DNA of 64,000 nt from Paracentrotus lividus (lineage: Eukaryota > Echinodermata > Echinoidea > Camarodonta > Echinidae). Positions 58,024-64,000 of this stretch are shown piece by piece. The position numbers were made by a program, and so were the translations under genes. The stretch's first letter is position 1. Each line of letters starts with the position of its first letter. The stretch is from the NCBI GenBank assembly GCA_940671915.1, contig CALNVZ010000649.1, positions 5,494,958-5,558,957 on the forward strand. The letters run 5' to 3'. Below the pieces are notes generated by a model. That model did no database searches. It had not been told where the DNA came from and was given only the letters and a program-made list of their open reading frames with translations.

Positions 58024-58404
58024 CCGTGTTTACACTGTGACTTTGCCCATCAAATCCTCAGGAAGGGTCCAACACTGTAAAGAGTGAACCTGTGATCATG
58101 TTTATACAGGAAAAAGGCGAGTTCAACACGGCCCCCAAGTCTCAATGGGAAGTAGTGGGACGTACGTCATTAATGTGTGTTTAGCCGAATTTCACCAATG
58201 AAAGCAAGGTCATTGAGTGCACCATGGCTTTCTGTTTACATACAGAAAAATTGCTGTGTCGAATCTGCCTCCCAGATAAAAACATACGAATGTGGCGGAG
58301 CAAAAAAGGCGCGTTTGACTTGAGTCGCGGATCACACTGATCCTGTTTACATGATATAAAATTGCCACATCGAACTCTCGAGCCAAATCACAGTGTTAAC
58401 ACGG
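58024..58404. mobile_element. TA-flanked MITE (CCGTGTTTACACTGTGA ends), 381 bp
   Basis: CCGTGTTTACACTGTGA pairs with TCACAGTGTTAACACGG with one mismatch; TA lies outside each end. The interior repeats CCATGTTTACA- and GTTTACATNNNATAAAA-like words and is CpG-rich. Non-coding. TA targets suggest Tc1/mariner, but the ACCGTG...CACGGT palindrome also allows another reading. Confidence 0.68.
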
Positions 58405-59064
58405 TACATGAAAAGGGAGTGACTTGCGGCTTTTGTTGGAGGCAATCTGATCCGTAGATGGACGAGATAAGGCACATGTGAGGACAAATGATCTTTACCC
58501 CTCACCTGACAGCGTCATAACAGGGCTTCCTCACCAACATAAGTTTGAAAATTTACCCTGAGGAACTTTGAGTGACTTTATTTTCCATTTTTTGACAGGG
58601 AATGCGCAGAAATAACACAATGAGACGAATCATTGATCCATTTTAATTTGTTCTGTTTCAGTATGTATTGTGATCACTGTGAGTAACAACTATTTTCTTT
58701 TCATTCTGTACAATTCTTTTAAAAATTCCCATCTTCTCTTCATTTCTCTTCAAATGGTAATATTCACGAGCTCAGAATTATTTTGCTCTCATGATAGCTT
58801 CCAAGAATCAGGAAAAATCAGAATAGACTGTTAAATATTAGCCAACATGAATATTACAATGCCATCAATTAGGCAAAATTTAGGACAACTAAAACTTGAC
58901 TATTGTTAAGATTAGTTATGCCAGAACGATTTTACCTCTTTTAAGCTCTTAAAGAGCTTTGGTGGTCTCTGAAAGAGCTATAGTTGAAAAAATCAAAACT
59001 TTCAAAAGGCTATGTGAGGAATTTTCATTTTACAATGGTAAATCCAAAAAAGATCTCTCTCAAA

Positions 59065-59400
59065 GAAGGTGATTTGGAATTGGTGGAAATAGACCGGTGC
59101 GTTCTAATTCCCCTGCCCCCGACTGAGTAATAAGGGGATGAGCTCAAATACGATCAATTTTTCCCTTCCCCTTATTTCTCTTCTTGTCCTTCTTTTTCTC
59201 TTGTGATATCCTAACAAAAGTCAGTGCAAGGAATTTTCTGTTTACAATAGCCAATCTGAACATGATGTTGATGTTTTATTCACTAGTTTTGAAGGTGATC
59301 TCTAGTTGGTGGAAATTGGACCACTGCGTTCTACTTTCTAATTCCCCTGCCCCGACTGAGTAATACCGGGATGAGCGCCTATCCCTTATGAGCTGTATTA
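59065..59400. repeat. ~240-bp tandem duplication
   Basis: GGTGGAAATAGACCGGTGCG, TTCTAATTCCCCTGCCCC and GACTGAGTAATAAGGGGATG near 59085-59140 recur as TGGTGGAAATTGGACCACTG, TTCTAATTCCCCTGCCCC and GACTGAGTAATACCGGGATG near 59318-59373. Confidence 0.82.
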
Positions 59401-61468
59401 CCCCTCCCCCTCTCTCTCACTCTTGTATCTCATCCCCTTGTCTCTTCTCTGTGTCAAGAGTAGTGGCAGCTGTCTAGATTAACACATTAAAAACACAAGA
59501 GAGTTTCCACCGGTCTGTAGCGTTTGGGTACCTGAAAGGTTGTTGTACCTCTTGCATGGGTTCAACATGGGTACCATTCGTAGAGTAACAATTCATACCT
59601 ACCCTATTGAATCGTTTGGGGAACATCTGAGGTGAATTTCAGGTTTATTCAGGTCGCTTTTAGTTGTTTAAAATGATATTTAGTAGTACATCCCCTAAAC
59701 TGTTTTCTGGGATCGCTCTACTAGCATCTAAAGTGATTTTTAAAATATAATTTTTGTAGGACATGTTTAGTCGCTCCCTCCAATGATCTGTGGCGATATA
59801 GATTTGTCGGCCGAGAGATATCTGGAATCATTTGTGAAGCATCTGACGATCATATTAATTCACTTTAGCGATGATCTTTGGCAGTTCATCTGGAGGAAGA
59901 TATTCTGGATTCATTTATAAAACATCTGAGTGCCATTTTTAAATTATTTATACTGCATCAATGGTAAAGCTTGATAAATCTATGGCCCATTGGTTGGCAA
60001 ATAAGCTATTGCTCTTGGATATATCTTTCAGCGCTTTTTTACAGACTGTGCTAGTTTCTCCAAAGTTCTGGACGTCATTCGGTGCCCATTGTCCATTGTT
60101 GTAAGTTTGGAAAATGAGGTCAAAATGGTAAATGGTATGGTCTTAATTTCCAGTAGTCGCTGTTATATTCTACAATGCCAGGACAAACTTTACCGTTATA
60201 TCTTGCCTTCTTCAGCTGCATTACAAATAATGTTATAAGATGCTAAGTCATGACATCGGCAATTTCAGGACGTAAAGCCTCTGGGTTTGATTACCTTTGC
60301 TACTTTTACAATTATGGAGTAATGTTTTTCTGCTCCTTGATCAATGTTTGTGGATTATTATCCTAGGTTTGAAGAACATTTGTGCTAGTTTTGAAGTGAT
60401 ACCTGCTTTGTACGAGTTCATTGCTTTAATTAGTAATTATCTTTAGGATTGTAATTTCTATCGAAATGTTTTATAGTTTCATCCCTTCGACAAAGAGATC
60501 ATTATTTTTCAAGTCAAGTGAAGGATTTTGAAGGATAAGTGCTAAAGTGTAATTTGTTTTCATCTTTTCATGAAAATGTGTTGTATTCTTGTGTATATCA
60601 TCGTTGGATATGAGGTTTGAAACTTACTAAGTACTTACAACAATGTGCTTTGACTAGGAAGTAATCTATAGTTGACACACTCCACCCAGGTGAGATGCAT
60701 TGGAGCTCACTGCTGTGTGCTCTAGACATATAGTATACGTCTTACAGCCGCAGTGAGTTTTCATGCCATAAGATCCTTGTGACGTGGATATATGAGTAGA
60801 GTTATGCACGAAGCCAATAGTATCATTATTGTTATTACATTTCTGGGAAGAAAAATATGGAAGAAATCTGAAGAACAGCTCAAACCACAAGTTATGGAGA
60901 AATATAATGTAATATAATATAATGGAAAATTATTCCACCTGGCTGAATTGGTAACAAGAGAGGGGAATTCAAGCAAAATAAAACTGAATGCTAAATATCA
61001 TGAAGAGAATTTTTTTAATAGTGACACAAAATTTGAAATCAGCAGTGGAGGCAAGTGTACATCAAACGAGCCGTAATCTGAAGAAATTGCGTCACGAAAA
61101 GCAAAATCGTTAGATTCGGGTTTCTATTTTGGTTTGGATGAATGATACGTCTTATCGATGACGCTTTCAAACAAAAATCAAGAAATACAAACGTTAGTGA
61201 TACTGTGCCAGGGATGTTTCGAGATATGCTGGAATGAATGAAGCAATCAAGTGTTCATTCAACGCTTAAATACAAAAAACCGAACATCTGATTGATTCAC
61301 TAAGAACAATTGCTTAACAGCATTGTGGTTGCCGAAGAGATATTCATACGTCACAAGTACCTGGTAGGAGATTTGTGGTTTACTGATTACTCAAATTCCC
61401 TCTAATATCTTTGGCTGCTTTTGCTAAATCTGTATTTCTGCAAGATTTTGCAATATTCATACTCTGAG
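59401..61468. other. Non-coding stretch with a weak repeat
   Basis: Segment 59780-59940 has two diverged units (GATCTGTGGCGATATAGATT / GATCTTTGGCAGTTCATCTG, each followed by GATAT-TGGAATCATTT or GATATTCTGGATTCATTT and AA(A/G)CATCTGA). The rest is unique AT-rich DNA with no exon recognised; frames at 60666-60976 (minus) have no splice support. Confidence 0.45.
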
Positions 61469-61860
61469 ATGCTCGTGCCATTTTGGATTAGAAACGTGCC
61501 TATTGCTGGTGATTGTCTTACTGGAAATGTGCAAGTTGTAGGAATCTAGTTTTTCTCTCTATAAACAAAACTTTGTTATAGCTTGGTATTGTATCACATT
61601 TGTGGTGTATTTTTCTAGATGCTCGTGCCATTTTGGATTAGACACGTGCCTATTGCTGATGATTGACTAACTGGAAATTTGCAAGTTTTAAGAATCTAGT
61701 TTTTCTTTCTATAAACAAAACTTTGTATTTTCCTAGATGCTCGTGCCATTTTGGATTAGAAACGTGCCTATTGCTGATGATTGACTTACTGGAAATGTGC
61801 AAGAAGTTAGTTTTTCTTTCTCAAAACAAAAGTATGTTACAGCTTGGAACTCGATCACAG
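61469..61860. repeat. Three-unit tandem repeat
   Basis: AGATGCTCGTGCCATTTTGG starts units at about 61469, 61618 and 61735, each with TTAGANACGTGCCTATTGCT, TACTGGAAATGTGCAAG-like and TAGTTTTTCT-CTATAAACAA sequence. Unit lengths are about 149, 117 and 125. A 106-codon frame over them is an artefact. Confidence 0.88.
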
Positions 61861-62175
61861 TCCACATTTGTGATGGTGGAGTCTTCATGCTTATTATGCT
61901 CCTTTGTTCTTGCTGCATTGTTTCTTAATGGGGATATGACTTCCTTATTAAATTTCTATAAAGTTGTTCTTGAGATCATTTGATCAATCAAGTCATCATT
62001 CCTGGAGGATTTGGAATGTTAGTGTCTTGCAAAGGAAACATCACCATCAATCAGATGCCAAAAAGGATGTCGTGTCTGCAAAGATCCACAGGGGGATTTT
62101 AGCATCTGATGTAACTCTTTATTCCCCTCTGATTGACATCTGAGATGTCCTTATTGCTCTAAAATGTTAAATCTT

Positions 62176-62550
62176 AAGCCCCTTTCAGATTGGCACTCAA
62201 ACAAGGGATGTCCTCCGGAGGTTACCCTTTGTTCACCCCTTGTCACCTCTGATCTGAAAGTAACCAGAAAAAGACACCCGTGTGTACTCGGCACGAACAC
62301 AGCGTGAACACGAGGTAAAATGCACCTTAGACGGTCTGGGGTGTGTCTGGAGTGACATCCACTGTTTACCTTGTTTTGGGGCCTCCCTACGTACACACAC
62401 ACTCAGTGCATCCTAGATTTGAGCTGTGAACTGAAAGGGTGGCATTATCTTACCCTGTGTTTTGATAAGAATCACACTCCGTGTTCGTTCCAGACAGGGT
62501 CTGAGGTGTCCTCCGGAGGATGTTCTGTGTATGGCAGTTTAAAAGGGGCT
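62176..62550. mobile_element. PIF/Harbinger-like MITE, 375 bp
   Basis: AGCCCCTTTCAGATTGGCA on the left pairs imperfectly with TGGCAGTTTAAAAGGGGCT on the right; TTA lies on both sides (62173-62175, 62551-62553). Further in, ATGTCCTCCGGAGG and GTGTCCTCCGGAGGATG extend the inverted similarity. Non-coding, GC-richer than its surroundings. Confidence 0.75.
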
Positions 62551-62575
62551 TTAATAACTAAAGCAGTCAAAGGGG

Positions 62576-62684
62576 TTAATGCTGTTCTGCCGCTCGTGAG
62601 ATACATGTAATATGTTTTCTGTCATCATTTGATTATTTTTTGGTCAATATTCTTTTATTATTACTTTTGATATGCTCTCCTTAA
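62576..62684 (+). repeat. Left copy of a ~105-bp duplication flanking a MITE
   Basis: Runs from TTAATGCTGTTCTGCCGCTC to ATATGCTCTCCTTAA. It matches 63181-63281 almost base for base, apart from an eight-base ATT-type length difference and three or so substitutions. Confidence 0.92.
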
Positions 62685-63180
62685 AGGGGAAGTTCACCCT
62701 GGAATTTTAATAGTTTAAAAAAAATGCTGAAAAATAAAAGAAAAATATCAGTGAAAGTTTGAAGAAAATCGACCTCAAAATAGCGAAGTTATGAATATCT
62801 AAAGTTTTGATTATGTGACGTCACGTGCGAGCTTCTCTCCTATGTGTTATGTAATGTAAATTCCATAAAGTGTCATTTTTTCAGAAGATTATTATTTATT
62901 ACACCTGCGCGGTCGATATATCATCAAATCTATGTTCATATACATGCCTCTAAAAAATTGACCCATTCCCTTGTCAAGAACCATGAAAAAAGACAAATTT
63001 ATGAAATTTTCATACACAACACGTGGGAGAGCTGCTCGCACGTGACGTCACAGAATCAAAACTTTACATATTCGTAACTTTGCTATTTTTTGGTCGATTT
63101 TCTTCAAACTTTTACTCATACTTTTTATTTATTTTTCTGCATTTTTTAAAACCAATAAAATTCCAGGGTGAACTTCCCCT
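62685..63180. mobile_element. TTAA-flanked MITE with ~155-bp inverted ends, 496 bp
   Basis: AGGGGAAGTTCACCCTGGAA on the left and its complement on the right start inverted repeats of about 155 bases that match at roughly nine bases in ten. TTAA lies on both sides (62681-62684, 63181-63184), as for piggyBac-type elements. Each arm contains TGACGTCACGTG (62816-62827; complement 63039-63050), a full CRE fused to an E-box. A 77-codon frame in the centre has no recognised content; there is no transposase. Confidence 0.88.
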
Positions 63181-63281
63181 TTAATGCTGTTCTGCCGCTC
63201 GCGAGATACATGTAATATGTTTTCTGTCATCGTTTGATTATTTTTTGGTTAATATTCTTACTTTTGATATGCTCTCCTTAA
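63181..63281 (+). repeat. Right copy of the ~105-bp duplication
   Basis: Starts TTAATGCTGTTCTGCCGCTC and ends ATATGCTCTCCTTAA. It follows the MITE directly, so TTAA is shared by the unit ends and the MITE target. Confidence 0.92.
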
Positions 63282-63290
63282 AGCGTAGTT

Positions 63291-63880
63291 GTTGGAAATC
63301 CTAAGGTGATGCAAATCTCAAATTATTGCAATCTATTAGCCCTTGCTATCCTGTACAATCAAGGACCTTGGTACAATGTACACCTCAATGGTGTTTGCTG
63401 ATGATGATGTAGGCTAATGATTTGAAATTTACCATATCATCAGCCTCATGTAAGATTGTTCTTTGTCTCTGACGAAGATTCTGCTAGGATCGAAAGTTCC
63501 TGAAGGCTCTTTTTTCCTTAACGATGCAAATCTGAAACAATTGGAATTGATTAGCACGTTTTAACCCTGTTCAGTCAAGGACCTTTGCACAATGTGCAGC
63601 TAAATGTTGTTTGCTGATCATAATGGAGATGTGGGACTGTCAAAGGCAGCTGTTCAAGCCGTACAGGAAGGTATGATTCAACCGTTGACATAAGGTGAAG
63701 CTCTTCCTGACTCCCTGTCTCGTCAAGAATCCGTTGCTTTATTCATTCTGAAAGAATTGCTCTTGGGATTGATAATATAAGGTTAAATTGATTGTTCTGT
63801 TGCTCTCTGTTGTCTGTTGAAAGGTTTGTTTTAAAATTCACCATATCATCAGCCTCGTGTTAGATTGATCTTTTGTTGCT
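63291..63880. repeat. Diverged duplicated segment
   Basis: GATGCAAATCT, TCAAGGACCTT(G/T)G(T/C)ACAATGT and GTGTTTGCTGATGATGATG-like sequence occur at 63308-63410 and again at 63523-63625. CACCATATCATCAGCCTC-like sequence occurs at 63429 and 63838. A short open stretch ending at a GTATGA donor (about 63670) lies inside it and is therefore not taken as an exon. Confidence 0.6.
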
Positions 63881-64000
63881 TTAATAGATAAATTTTGAGT
63901 TTGATTAATGTACCACACATGGTCATACCTAAATTACTGTGAAAATGCATCTGATTTTACATAAAATAACTCCTTGCTATGTATATGTGCAGTTGACATT

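Noticed and set aside
58590-58650. Next exon after a TTTTTTGACAG acceptor
   Set aside because: The phase-0 frame ends in a stop within 16 codons and no donor precedes it; a terminal exon is possible but unsupported.
61663-61983. 106-codon frame as a gene
   Set aside because: It overlaps the three-unit tandem repeat at 61469-61860 and lacks splice signals.
63599-63670. Possible exon ending at a GTATGA donor
   Set aside because: It lies inside a diverged duplicated segment, its acceptor lacks a pyrimidine tract, and its frame does not follow in phase 0 from exon B.
1-64000. Endogenous retrovirus, LTR element, LINE or Polinton
   Set aside because: No reverse transcriptase, integrase, capsid or polymerase-like frame and no paired long terminal repeats were seen on either strand.

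Overview
The window is animal nuclear DNA: AT-rich, intron-like, with (CT)n/(GA)n microsatellites, tRNA-derived SINEs, many small terminal-inverted-repeat (TIR) elements, tandem arrays and one assembly gap of 571 N. The SINE with a GCGCTTTGAGC-type 3' part and ATT tail, and the dense mix of MITEs, fit a marine deuterostome, most likely a sea urchin. That is inference; no gene here fixes the species.

I can support only one host gene, on the + strand, with two coding exons. Exon A (6843-6938, 32 codons) and exon B (43582-44334, 251 codons) both have good splice sites and both are phase 0 at each end. Each has only one frame open, and both encode the same kind of Ser/Pro-rich, disordered peptide. 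The intron between them would be 36,643 bp. Exon B carries acidic runs, several Ser-Pro sites and two basic Ser motifs (RRQS, FRRSFFKRFS). I do not recognise the protein family. The gene probably starts before base 6843 and continues past base 44334; no convincing next exon was found before the right edge.

The rest is repeat landscape. 0-6 kb: a purine minisatellite, a SINE head, a perfect 32-bp hairpin, a composite CT array and the first copy of a foldback repeat built from TTGGTCTAA units. 7-13.6 kb: mostly unique intron with a GAGTGA-rich MITE and CT tracts. 13.7-18.1 kb: a nested pile, in which a PIF/Harbinger-like element (TAA target duplication) holds two TA-flanked foldback elements, one of them holding a hAT-like MITE. 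20-26.3 kb: purine-rich DNA, a ~173-bp satellite of about seven units, then an 11-unit composite array carrying a 404-bp Harbinger-like MITE. 27.5-35 kb: mariner-like ends in tandem, a ~190-bp array interrupted by a MITE, the N gap and a GTCGGTCTCGTGGGC array. 36-43 kb: MITEs, one good SINE and a tandem duplication just before exon B.

Right of exon B: three more TTGGTCTAA foldback copies (44.5, 49.5 and 55.5 kb), a 1,370-bp TTAA-flanked element with internal ~220-bp repeats, a minisatellite holding clustered AGGTCA nuclear-receptor half-sites, and near the right edge a 496-bp TTAA MITE sitting exactly between two copies of a ~105-bp duplicated flank. No reverse transcriptase, transposase, LTR element, rRNA, intact tRNA or CRISPR array was seen.
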